64,000 nt of DNA, taken from NCBI GenBank assembly GCA_030407315.1, contig JALQPE010000285.1:62001-126000 (forward strand), in the 5' to 3' direction. Source of the stretch: Asparagopsis taxiformis. Its lineage: Eukaryota; Rhodophyta; Florideophyceae; Bonnemaisoniales; Bonnemaisoniaceae. The notes below the pieces were generated by a model. The model was not told the origin of the DNA, did not search any database, and saw only the letters and a list, made by a program, of their open reading frames with translations. Positions within the stretch are counted from its first letter, which is position 1; the number at the start of each line of letters is the position of its first letter. Shown in pieces: positions 21,998 through 31,882 of this stretch. The translations under genes and the position numbers were made by a program.

Positions 21998-23659
21998 ATG
22001 TCTGACACTGAAAATGATGCTGGAATGTCTGACTCTATCAAACTTCCCCGCTTCCAAGGTCGTCGTGATGAAGATTATGACTTGTGGCGTCTTCGCCTCC
22101 GTGCTGCATGTCGTGTCAAGGGTGTCTGGTCTGTTGTTGACCCCAATGCTGCCTCTTCTGCGAGCTCCGCCTCCACTGCCGACTCCATTATCGACGCTTC
22201 CAAACGTCTCTCAAAGCGCGAAAAGGCCTCTGGAATCACCATTACCGCCCTCGGCGACTCTCCTCTTCGCGTTGTCATTGATGCCGATGACGACCATGCT
22301 CGTATGTTGCAGCTTCTGGATGCCCGCTATGCTTCTAATCGCACTGTTTCTCGCATTGCAGTGCAAACCCAGTTGTTTCGCATGAGGTATTCTGGCCAGG
22401 ACATGGCTACCTACGCTGACCAATACGCATCTTTATTTGCTCAACTGGAACGCATGGGTAAGGGAGCTGGCATTCCGGAGGCCCACAAGGCACCAATGCT
22501 GCTTGCGTCTATCGATCCTTCGAGTGAATTGGAAGTAACTGCAGCCGCGTTGCGCACTAAGGATGTCGAAGAACTCACCTGGGACTATGTTGCTACCGCC
22601 CTGATTGATGAGTACAATGCTAAACATCCGAGAGCACCAAAGGCAATGCGTCGGCGAAGCAAGAGGAAGAGTGGAGCCACATCCGTTTCTGTGTTCCCAA
22701 CCTCCATTGTTCCTGTTCCCTCTGATGGTTCCGACTCCGACACCGAGTTCAATGATGATGTGAAAGATGCTGCCGAAGCGTTTGCTGCTGCACTAAACGT
22801 CTCTCGTGCACCGTCAGCATCGAAGCCAACCATTGTTTGTGACTTTTGTGAGCGACCCGGCCATACCTCAGACCGCTGCTATATCAACCCAAACAATCCG
22901 AACAACCATCTTTCTGCTTCTGTTGTGCAGAAAATCGTTGCACACTCCTCGAAACCGCCTCATGACATGCCTTTGTTCAGTGCTTCGAGGAAGAGCAAGC
23001 GGTCTGGAAAGGTGGAGATCGCCGCATTGGGTGTTGAGCGGACGACTATCAATCCACCGACGGATCACCAGTGTTATTTGGACAGTGGAGCTACCACTCA
23101 TTTGTGTCATTCCGAGTCGATGTTTGTGCCTGGGTCGATCAAAAGGTGTGAGCCACGCGTAGTGAAGCTGGCTGATGACTCTTGTGTGAGAGCTGGTCGG
23201 TGCGGTGATGTGATTGTTCCGTTCGAGGATGTGAATTTGCGTCTCACGGGTGTGCTGCTGGTACCCGGTCTGGGGTACTCTCTTGTGTCAGTTGGTCGAC
23301 TATGTGACAAAGGGTTGAACTCAGAATTCTTTGCAGACTGTGTGAAGATATCGTTACATATGAACGGTGAAGTTATTGGTGATGGACTTCGGGATGAACG
23401 ATCTGGACTGTATGTTCTCCCGGAGTGTGTTAGAAATGGGATGAAACCTGAACTGTTCACAGGTGAACATGGAATGAACAATACGCCCCAACGCCATGCT
23501 CGACGTCACACAAAGTCTCGTTCTAGGGTTCGACGTTACGCCAGGCATCTGTTCGAAATTCTCTCTGGCCTTGGTGTGAACCAAAAGGATTCTGAGTTTA
23601 CTGAGCATTCGACACGCAAGAACCGTGTGAGCAGTGCTCCGTTTGTCTCTTCTCTTTGA
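21998..23659 (+). CDS. gag: gag-protease polyprotein of the gag-only element
   Basis: 553 residues from an ATG. The N-terminal half is a UBN2/Copia-type gag region (LWRLRLRAACRVKG, then helices up to about residue 230). A basic and acidic linker follows, then a CCHC zinc knuckle at about 281-297 (CDFCERPGHTSDRC). A retropepsin motif LDSGATTH lies near 361, with a second strand VLLVPGLGYSLVSVGRL. The basic tail (RRHTKSRSRVRRYAR) ends just before the polypurine tract. It would form particles, bind RNA and cleave itself, but no polymerase follows. The frame is intact, so the element may still be expressed. Confidence 0.9.
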   Translation: MSDTENDAGMSDSIKLPRFQGRRDEDYDLWRLRLRAACRVKGVWSVVDPNAASSASSASTADSIIDASKRLSKREKASGITITALGDSPLRVVIDADDDHARMLQLLDARYASNRTVSRIAVQTQLFRMRYSGQDMATYADQYASLFAQLERMGKGAGIPEAHKAPMLLASIDPSSELEVTAAALRTKDVEELTWDYVATALIDEYNAKHPRAPKAMRRRSKRKSGATSVSVFPTSIVPVPSDGSDSDTEFNDDVKDAAEAFAAALNVSRAPSASKPTIVCDFCERPGHTSDRCYINPNNPNNHLSASVVQKIVAHSSKPPHDMPLFSASRKSKRSGKVEIAALGVERTTINPPTDHQCYLDSGATTHLCHSESMFVPGSIKRCEPRVVKLADDSCVRAGRCGDVIVPFEDVNLRLTGVLLVPGLGYSLVSVGRLCDKGLNSEFFADCVKISLHMNGEVIGDGLRDERSGLYVLPECVRNGMKPELFTGEHGMNNTPQRHARRHTKSRSRVRRYARHLFEILSGLGVNQKDSEFTEHSTRKNRVSSAPFVSSL

Positions 23660-23705
23660 GATATCTTTTTCTTCCTTTCCTTTTACGTGACTTGGAAGTG
23701 CAATT

Positions 23706-23714
23706 GTGGGGGAG
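23706..23714 (+). other. Polypurine tract
   Basis: GTGGGGGAG lies immediately before the 3' LTR start TGTTAATGTGG. Confidence 0.75.
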
Positions 23715-24160
23715 TGTTAATGTGGAGTGCACTTGGCGGCACTCTATGGTGCTTTCATATGCAGTGTATGACATTCCATCTTGGTGCAATCGCACATCAA
23801 GTCACACTGTTGGGATATCATCTACTCCGGATTGTTGGTTCCATGCATTGTTGTGCTCGTAGAGACGGATCTAGTGGACTACGTGAGATCTAACCCGGTA
23901 GACTTTGTTCAGGGCAATGAGCTGATGATTTTACCGTTTTGGTCGAATCGGGATTGACACGTGGATACCGATCTGGATTCGGGCCAGTTAGGGTTACGCC
24001 GTCGTGTATGTGGCGCGCTGCAGGTTGGAACTCTGAAAATCGGAAATTGTGAAATTCCAGTAGTATAAGTAGTGGTGTTGCGAGGCGATCCGATAGTAAA
24101 CCAAGTCAAGCGACATCTTTCCTTCTCTTCTCAACCTCTCCAACTGTCTCAACCTTCACA
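23715..24160 (+). repeat. 3' LTR, 446 bp, complete
   Basis: TGTTAATG...CTTCACA, with a promoter-like TATAAGTAG at about 24063. It joins an unrelated open reading frame at 24161. Confidence 0.9.
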
Positions 24161-24162
24161 GA

Positions 24163-24951
24163 AAGGTACACGCCTTCTCGAAGTACAGGTATTTCAAGTT
24201 CCATAGATCTCATGATATAGGACAAAATTCGGAGTTCTACAGGACTGCATGCGATGTGAAGATTTTTTGTGATGACAACTGGGAGCCTCTTCTAGTTCTC
24301 ACTCCTGGGTTGAGTGGATTCATAGTGCTGCCACCAGATCTCAGAAAAACGCCTCCCACTGTACTTCGTTCTCCGCCAGATCGTCATGAAATTCTGCTCC
24401 GTTTTCGCTCAGAGGAAAGCAGAGTAAATGATTGTTCAAAAATAGATCGACTGCATTTGCTTCTGAGACAGGTATATGAGAACAGGGAGGAATATTTCCA
24501 TTGGAACCTTCTCGAATGCTTCGAAATGAATGGTTCATACCGAAAAGGGAGTAGGCACGCGGCTCCACGCCTGGAGGATGACATTTTGATTGCAGATTAC
24601 ATACCACTATCCGACCTTCCCTACTCAGTGAATCGCTTCGTGGCCGTAAATAGAGAAGACTGTACTGCAGAGATGCCGTTCTGGCTGGGGCAAATTATTA
24701 AATGTAAGAGGAACTGCGAGGGAATTATCAGTCACCTCTTCGTGCAGTGGTATGAGGTCTATGATGGGAGAGACGCGTGGTCAGGTAAGTACAGGCCCGC
24801 GATGATTCAGAAAGGGAAGAGAAAAGTACCGTGGAAGGGACAGATATCGGTTGACACCGTAGTTACAGAGTTCCCTTCGTTATCTAACAAGCGGATTAGA
24901 GCTGGAGTAGAGAAAGAAATTAGGTCTGCTTTGGCATCAGTTCTAAAGTAA
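24163..24951 (+). pseudogene. 3' part of a transposon-derived gene cut by the LTR element
   Basis: The frame is open from the LTR border (AAG at 24163) to the stop at 24951, about 262 codons, with no sensible start. The C-terminal part has a conserved-looking block, MPFWLGQIIKCKRN...LFVQWYEVYDG and PWKGQISVDTVVTEFPSL. Similar blocks close large transposon proteins as far as I recall, possibly a small Tudor/chromo-like fold. The first GTG at 24256 is not a credible start. The 5' half is absent on the other side of the retroelement. Relationship to the gene at 62490-63992 is possible but not shown. Confidence 0.5.
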
Positions 24952-26561
24952 ACAGGCCTCACCAATAAGTCCATGAATAGTTCAATCAACTTTTGTCCAG
25001 TTCAATCAATATAAAGCTATCTTCATTCCCATTCAATCAATATGGAAATTCCCAATTCTGTTTTCGAAAGTACGTTCTGTTCATATCGAAATCAGTGTTC
25101 TTGCTCGTTCTTGTGACTGGGTAATATCGCGTAGCGGTTGACATCAGCAATACGCGCCGACTGGAAGCGCCGCGGGAAATTCTGAACTCGGCTCAGCTCG
25201 GACCACGTTGGCATCGCACGCAGCAGGAAGCGGAACGCAGAAGGGTCTTCGTAGCGCGCGCACCGCTACAACGGGTAAGTGTTGCGCGGCCGAAGGGAGA
25301 GAAACAGAGGAAGGAGCAAGTACAGACCGAAGAGGCACGCCAACGTTGGCGCGACTCCCAGTCGCTGATGTGGGAGTGGTGTAGCAGGTAGAAATCCGCT
25401 GGAGCGGCAAACCACCCGACAGGTGTCCCGAGCCTCGGTAGAGGAAGTGGTAGAGCAGACGAACCTTATAGGTACCCAGCGGGTAATCTCGTAAGAGAGA
25501 AGGTGTCGTTACCCGGAGGGGTTGGTGCGACAAAGGGGTGCTCACGCGAGAGGCGTATGGATAGAGCGAGTGACGTAATCCATCGAGCTATTGGCTAACC
25601 CTAAGGTTTTCCCGGAGAGGGGTTGAACAATAGGTATGCGAACACTGTTCCAGTGGGTCGTAATTCCACTTGAGTTTACGTTACTCTAGAAACCGTGCCT
25701 ACTGGCTATTCCAGTGGCAGTTTTATACTAAGTCTACTGTAAGCTAGGGTTAGTGGTTAGGAATAAATATCCAGTTAGTGACCAATCAGAACCCAATTAC
25801 TGGCGCTCGCCTACCCGCGAGGTCATTGCCAATAGGCTTACATTGTAATGTATGGCTGATCAGCCTAAATTAAAATTTGCCCCTTGTGGGGTCTTGGCCG
25901 GGGCCGATAGGCCCGAGTAGGGTATTTATCAGCCTTAGCTTGTCCCAAGTATAGGAAACACGCCAGTTGGCTGGTGCCTTCTGATTGGCACATCCCTTAA
26001 GTGGGCACCCAATAGGGAAGCGACACGGCTCGATCAGCGAGGACCGCCAGGCGGCACGACACGGCCCCCTCCTGAGAGATTTGCCGTCCCGACAAAATTT
26101 GATCAAATAAAAAAAATTACAATTTTTGGCTGTGGCCGTTGCATTGTGCAATTCAAAATTTTCCCGCGCGCGGCGCGTGCACACTAAACGTGTTGTCCAT
26201 CCGACTCTTCCCGAGTTCCACTCGACCGTTTCCCATTGGAATCAACACCTGTTGTAGGTTTATCATCGCTCTAACGCGAAATAGCGTATTCACCACTTCG
26301 GTGTCCAACTGCGTCCCAGCATTCGCGTCCTCTCCATTATCCCTCAAAGGGTGTTTGCGTCCATCTGCTAAATAATTAGCCGCGTGATCGCACGAGCGGT
26401 GCCAATTCGAGGCTTGCATTCGTCATTCCGACCAATTACCTCGCGACCCCCTTTCTGGGTTGAATAACGCAGCTCCCTTCCGGAGACTTAAGCCAATAGG
26501 CCGTTCGCTTATCCCGCTCAGGGTTTTCTCAGCATCTTCTGTCGCCTCTACTGGCTTTAAG
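24952..26561. other. Gene-free stretch before the gag-like ORFs
   Basis: The first 100 bp hold three TTCAATCAATAT-like direct repeats. From about 25130 the DNA becomes more GC-rich. TGGCGCTCGCCTACC at 25801 looks like a 3'-CCA-type primer binding site, which would make the part before it an LTR, but I cannot find a matching second LTR. The minus frame at 25545-25144 is open but not convincing. Confidence 0.3.
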
Positions 26562-29500
26562 ATGACCCCTCATGTTCCGATTCAATTCGAGTCCTCAGAG
26601 GAGGAAGGGGAAGACATGGGTTCGCCCAACCGTCCAACCACGCGCTCAAGCGTTCGCCGGCCAACCACTCGCCACCAGGCATCCTCTTCCCGCACCGGGG
26701 CTCCGCCAACGCCGGCTAAGTCTTCGTCGACTCCCGCGGCATGCGCGCCGACAGCCACTGCGGCTCAATCACAGACGCGAACGCGTTCGACTGCCGCCAA
26801 AGGCCCCGCTGATCCAGCGTCGCCTGCTGGCAAGGTTTTGAATACACAAGCACGTTCCGAAGAGACGGTCCCCCCTACCAGGGCAAGTGCACAAGAGCGC
26901 GACTCTGTTCCGGCTGAATCGCCTGCTTCCCCAAAGCCTTCCACTCCAGTGGCCAGTGTCAAACCGTCATCGGTTAATCCGCCGTCACGCGAAGGTGAGC
27001 CATTGAAGGCCACCGGTCCGTCCCCAAAGGGAGCTATGCCGGCCAACACCGATGAGGTGATAGAAGTCGTCGCCGAGGGAGGCACTACGCCCAGGCCAGC
27101 AAGGCAACCGAACGTCAGGCCTTCGCCAGGTTCCCGGCCATCGTTGGCTCGTCCCTCCGCTCCTGCGGTTCGCACCTCTTCTGGCCGTGACGCTTCAGCG
27201 AATCCTTACGAGGACTATAGTCGCGGAACCAGCAAATTCTGGTGGACGCTCGTAAGCGTAGAGAGGAAGAGTTGCGCCGCGAAGCCGCTCGTGCGGAAGC
27301 CGAAAAGGCAGAGGCTGAAAAGGCAGAGGCCGAAAGAGGTAATGCTCAGCTTGTTGAGTCGGCCGTAGACCCATACGCCTCTTCTGGCAGAGTTACCCGG
27401 AGTGGGGCTGGTTCTATCCCCGTTAATGCATCTGCAGGCGTGAGGCCGTCGGGCACCGCCCTAGTTGATCCTTACGCCGTTGCGTCTGCGCCAGCACCGG
27501 CGGTTCCATCGCATGATACCCCTCCTCGGGCGCCGAAGCCATCTGCCAATTGGCGTTCCTCAGGGGAATTTTATCCAGCCAATGCTGACGAGCTCATGGT
27601 GCTTGATTCACAAGCATTGCCGTTTAGGCGTGAGCTGGCTGCTCCCTGGGAACACTACCCGTTTGCGCGACTCCCTCGTAGGGATTTCACCGATCGCCCG
27701 CGAAGCGAACTACGTCGCGATATGCTCCTCATGAGCTCCCTCCGGGGTCAAAGACACCAAGAGCAGAACGAATGTTGGTCGGCATATGCCCGTCTCCCCT
27801 CGAGTCGCCCGATGCGTCACTTCCGTGTTCCCCATACGCTTTGTAGCAACCGGACTTTCCTCCTTCATCCCGGGGATGCTCTTTACGTCGAACGTATGAA
27901 CCGCCGCTTATTCCAAGAGGAGTCGTACCAAGGTACCGTAGAGGACATGCCGATGATTCGGTCTCGCTGGTTCGCGTATCCCCCCCGTCCCGATACGCGT
28001 AACTATGAGCATCATATGCGACTTCACGCTAGGGTGACTTCCCGAATGATGGGGCGTCAAGTGACGGCGAATGACTATCGCGTATTCGCGCAGTGTAATG
28101 GTAGCTCTGTTGAGCCGGTCACTAGACTCATGAGGGTATCGAGGGAAGCGTTAGACCCGTTGTGGGATGATCCCATTTGGGAAGGGCATTTATCTCCGCC
28201 GATGTGCTTGCCTATCGCCGACCCTCCATCGCTGGTGTACTTCCACCATTCCGCTCTTCGCGATGCGCCCGCATGGCGGTTGAATAGACTCCGGTCATAC
28301 TTCGAGCTGGAGAGGGATATCCTAATAGGAATCGAGTTGGCTCGTATCGTCGAAACGCGGGGCTTCGTGCCGGTGATGCATCACCGGCACAGCCATGGCT
28401 GAGGAACTCGTCAATAGAGTAAGTCGTACCTGGTACGGTCTCGCGGAGGTGCCGCTGTCGGACGTGGTTCCCCATAGCAGGAAGTTACCTGGCACAGTAG
28501 TGCGTCGCCTGTTGAAGGTAGCCCTTGGGGGAGATGATTATCCTCAAGAGATGGTCAGTACCAACATCACAGGAGTGGCACCGGAGGTGGTTGTCTATAC
28601 GACGGTGGACCTGCCGATAAGGGCGTTACGTATCAACGTTTTAAACCACCGAGAAGGTTCGACCGCAGAGCTGCCTCCCTATCGTAGGGATGGTGAATTC
28701 TACGAAGACGGTTATTACGGCTTGGAGCCTGGCAATTATTCTGACGGTGATCCTGAGGTGTACAAGTATCAGCCTATTGGCGAAGCGTTTGAGCCGCGTC
28801 CGTGGTGGAATTCCGAGATGGGAGGCCCGAGCGGTCGCTCTCCTTATGCAGGACGGAGCTTTGCTCCTGTTGCTCCCTTACCACCCAGTGGTTCTGATGA
28901 CTTGTATGAAGGTTCGGTCCCAATGGATACCACGCCTACCGCGTCAGCCCCTCAGCCTGTGGCTGCTCCGTCATCCCAGATGGGTCCTGCCATGGAGGCG
29001 TTTCTGACATCCGACAGAGGCTCTGAGCCATCCGTGAACGGTGATGACGGTACTCCGCGTCAGCCTTCCGCTGTGAACATCCTACGTGGGGAGTTATCCG
29101 GTCGGGAGTTGATGTCACTCCCAGAGGTGTGGCGGTTGGCCAATTAGATCGGGTTGGTACGGTCGCTTCCGTTTTCGTATCGGCCAATGGGCGTTTCCTC
29201 GTGGAATCTGCGTTGGACACGCTTGCGCTAACGTGTGTCACGTTAGCTAATCGCTACAAGCACGGACGCGAGCAGCGTAATGCCGCCCGAGAGCGCCTTC
29301 GCGAAGAGCGAGAACGACGCCGCGTGGCAGATAAGGAGATAGAGGCCGCACGCCTTGAAGCCGCAGAATTGCGTACCCGGATTGGGGAACTGGAAGGCGA
29401 GTTGGATGACGCCAGGCGTCTGCTGGAGCAAGCGGCTTCAGCCTCGCGCGTTATTCCCGGGGAGGGTGAAGAAGAGGCGGCTCAGCCTGGTTATTCACGT

Positions 29501-29890
29501 CGTCGTGCTAGGTCTCCCGATGAGGGTATTCCCGACCGCAATGTGCGTACTCGTCTTCGTTCCCCTGTGGGTGCTGCTGCTGCTAGTGATCCTTTGCTTG
29601 CGCAGTTGGATGCCCGTCTAGGGTCGCCTGAGTCGCCAGATGTTTCTCCGCGTTCCGCGTCCGTCCCTGCAGTTGGGTTACCCGCACCTGCGGTTGCGCC
29701 TTCGCATGGCCCTGTGCCTGCCCGTCGTCGGGGTAGTGGTGCTGTTCCGCAGCGCGGCTTGCGTCGCAATCCCACGTACGCTAGGGTTCCACCCCGACAT
29801 CCTCGTCCGTCGACGAACGTGCGCGCTTCTGCCCCTACGGCACCATCCGCATCCCAGCGGCCTCGGCCTTCGAGCCATTATCGTCGCTAG
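26562..29890 (+). CDS. Gag-like coding block in four overlapping frames
   Basis: Four open frames follow and overlap: 26562-27368 (ATG at 26562), 27242-28402, 28395-29147 (overlap ATGGCTGA) and 29129-29890. Frames alternate 0, 2, 0, 2. The first is serine/proline/threonine-rich and acidic at the start (ESSEEEGEDMG). The second opens with a charged coiled coil (RKRREEELRREAARAEAEKAEAE), then a folded region with many W, R and Y residues. The third is acidic. The fourth has a long coiled coil (NAARERLREERERRRV...ARLEAAELRTRIGELEGEL) and a basic, proline-rich tail. I recognise no family; the composition fits a retroelement gag. It may be one gene with frameshift mutations, or one using frameshifting or reinitiation. 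It is GC-richer than its surroundings and converges with the chromodomain gene. Confidence 0.5.
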
Positions 29891-30172
29891 GGACAGTTAG
29901 TTGCCTCCGCATAAACCTCTAGGGGTAGTTTGAACACGCTTTTGCGTTGCGCCTTTGTTAATCAGGTAGTCCTGAGGCACCTCTGAGGTACATTAAAGAT
30001 GCATCATCACGATGACGTGTGAACTTGTTTGTTGAAACCCTATTGACCAAATTTCATTTTCGAAAAATCTTAATTTCCACATTCGCTCCGGTTGGCGGTG
30101 ATAAAGTGCGCCCTTCCTGGCTTGACCTTCCGAGGCTCGGTAGCTCCACCCTGTGGATACCTTGTTAGGTTC
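29891..30172. other. Convergent intergenic spacer
   Basis: 282 bp between the gag-like block and the chromodomain gene. A small hairpin (GAGGCACCTCTGAGGTAC region, about 29970) and an AT-rich stretch are the only features. Confidence 0.4.
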
Positions 30173-30880
30173 TTATCCCTGTGGGGTTACGCAGCTTCTT
30201 CCCTCTCTTGGGTTTGCGCGTGCGCGCTCGGCGCGGTTGCCGGTCACCTTCGCGGTGTTGTCTTCGACGGAAGTACCTTGATGCCCATTCGGGGGGACGT
30301 TTGCACGTTGCGTCCATGTCGGCTTTCGGTAGCCATACCATTTCACGAGGAACCATTGTTCCCCATCGTCGTCAGTGACGTAATCGATGAGATCATCGAT
30401 GGGATATTCCTCCTCTGAGGTTGCGCGTTCGGCTTCGCTACTTCCCTCTGGGGTTTCCTTCGTCCCTTCAGGGAGTGCTGCTTGTTCCGAGTTCGGTCGA
30501 GTGCCCTGTGGCGCTTTCTCTTGTTCTCTATTGAGAGTGGTTTCGAGTGACCCTATGGAGTTCGCCGTTGCTATCTTCCTCTTCGCATTTGAGCGAGTGG
30601 TTCGACCGGGCTTGGGTTTTGCCACATGGGCGTGTGCTTGACTTGCTTGGTTCGAGGTGCGCGCTTCCGTTCCCGTTAGAGGGTTTGCGTCCCGTTGAGG
30701 GGGAGTCGGCGTTTGTACGCGTGCTTTGATTGAGCGTCGCCTGGTCGCGTTTGCGTGGGTCAAATGCCTTGGGGCTGAGTCTGTGGCGTCGGTGCCTGCC
30801 ATACTTTGGCGAGTTGCTCGCTCATGCGATGGATGAGCCCTGTCAGGGTTGGAACTTTGATCTGCATCGGCACACAGCAT
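30173..30880 (-). CDS. Chromodomain protein with disordered N-terminus
   Basis: About 235 residues from the first ATG at 30880. The N-terminal two thirds are low-complexity, threonine/asparagine/glutamate-rich and basic. Near the C-terminus the segment EEYPIDDLIDYVTDDDGEQWFLVKWYGYRKPTWTQ spells a chromodomain: an initial E-Y-I strand, then FLVKWYGY and the closing TW. Chromodomains bind methylated histone tails, and chromovirus retroelements carry them at the end of integrase. Here there is no integrase, and the gene runs opposite to the gag-like block. It may be a detached retroelement module or a domesticated reader. The domain call is good; the role is inferred. Confidence 0.7.
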   Translation of the reverse strand: MLCADADQSSNPDRAHPSHERATRQSMAGTDATDSAPRHLTHANATRRRSIKARVQTPTPPQRDANPLTGTEARTSNQASQAHAHVAKPKPGRTTRSNAKRKIATANSIGSLETTLNREQEKAPQGTRPNSEQAALPEGTKETPEGSSEAERATSEEEYPIDDLIDYVTDDDGEQWFLVKWYGYRKPTWTQRANVPPNGHQGTSVEDNTAKVTGNRAERARANPREGRSCVTPQG

Positions 30881-30889
30881 GAGCAATTT

Positions 30890-31290
30890 TTGAGAAAACC
30901 ATTGATTTCACTGGTTTGAACCAGTCGATTTCGATGGAATAGCCGGCCAGAGCAAAATTTGTAAATTTTATTGGAGAAAAACCACGGGACGTGGCTGGAT
31001 ATAGTAGAGAAATGGGATGGAAAAAAACCAGAGGAAAGCATTGGTCAGGCCAGGCTGAAAGGCTGGTTCTGTACTGTAGTTGAGTATGATTTTTTTGATG
31101 GTTTTAGATTTACGCCCGTCCATTCGCTGAAGGCCAGCGGGGGTGGGATAAAACCATTGAAATTACTAATTTCGGCTATGGAATGACGGGAATGGCAAAC
31201 CAGTGACGGATACAGTACGTAGGGTGGTGAAACCAGTGCATGGACTAGTTTGGGAGGCTGGTTTCGCTGGTTTTGGCAGTTCCATTACAG
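30890..31290. repeat. Intergenic array of AACCAG/CTGGTT words
   Basis: About ten copies of AACCAG or its complement lie in both orientations. They include the inverted pair ACTGGTT-TG-AACCAGT at 30910-30925 and a doubled GCTGGTTTCGCTGGTT near 31257. From 31290 to 31880 I see nothing further. Confidence 0.5.
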
Positions 31291-31882
31291 TAGGTGTAGT
31301 GTGGGACATGGTGTAAATGAAATTACGCATGAGCAATGTCTTGGGGTCAGCTGCTTGTAGGCTAGGTGCATGTATGAAATCGTTTCTTGGAATATATTCT
31401 GGTGTTGCCGTGAAGGAGGGAAATTTCCTATGTTGAGGTAGGTGAGAAGGTGGAAAGCTAGGAAATAATTGATAGGTAGTATAGTATTGTAGTACTGGAA
31501 GGGAGGTGAATTGGGCGGTGGGGTCGGAGTGAACACGGGAATTACAATGAAGAGTGGAGGGATTGACGTTGACAGTAGGTCAGGAAATGGTTTGGCATCG
31601 CGGTCATAATCTGCATATCTGCATATTGGCATTCCACTACTTCCACCACGTATGCATACGAGTCCGTACAAACGCAATTCTTCCAGTTACCAAGATAGAT
31701 TTTGAACGACCCATATGCCCACTCGCATGCACCAGATCTCTTATAAGAGGATGTAGAATGGTGCTAGTAGAAGGAAGGAGGTGAAAGCAGTAAAATGGGC
31801 ACTTACTAAGTATGAAGGTGACAACAAACACAAAGTTTTACGGCAGGGTTTGAAGTAGCTAGCTCTAGGTATGGGGCAAGAC

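Larger units (their letters stand above)
20818..24160 (+). mobile_element. Gag-only LTR retrotransposon, nearly complete
   Basis: Parts in order: 5' LTR lacking its first 130 bp (20818-21133), primer site (21134-21147), a leader of 850 bp, the gag-protease ORF (21998-23659), a polypurine tract (23706-23714) and a full 3' LTR (23715-24160). There is no room for integrase or reverse transcriptase, so it must be mobilised in trans, for example by autonomous Copia elements such as C or D. It fits the class of terminal-repeat retrotransposons with a GAG domain. Few differences separate it from element A, so the family moved recently. Confidence 0.9.

Noticed and set aside
25144..25545. 133-codon minus-strand ORF in the GC-rich leader
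   Set aside because: No domain, no similarity to its surroundings, and composition alone could keep it open.
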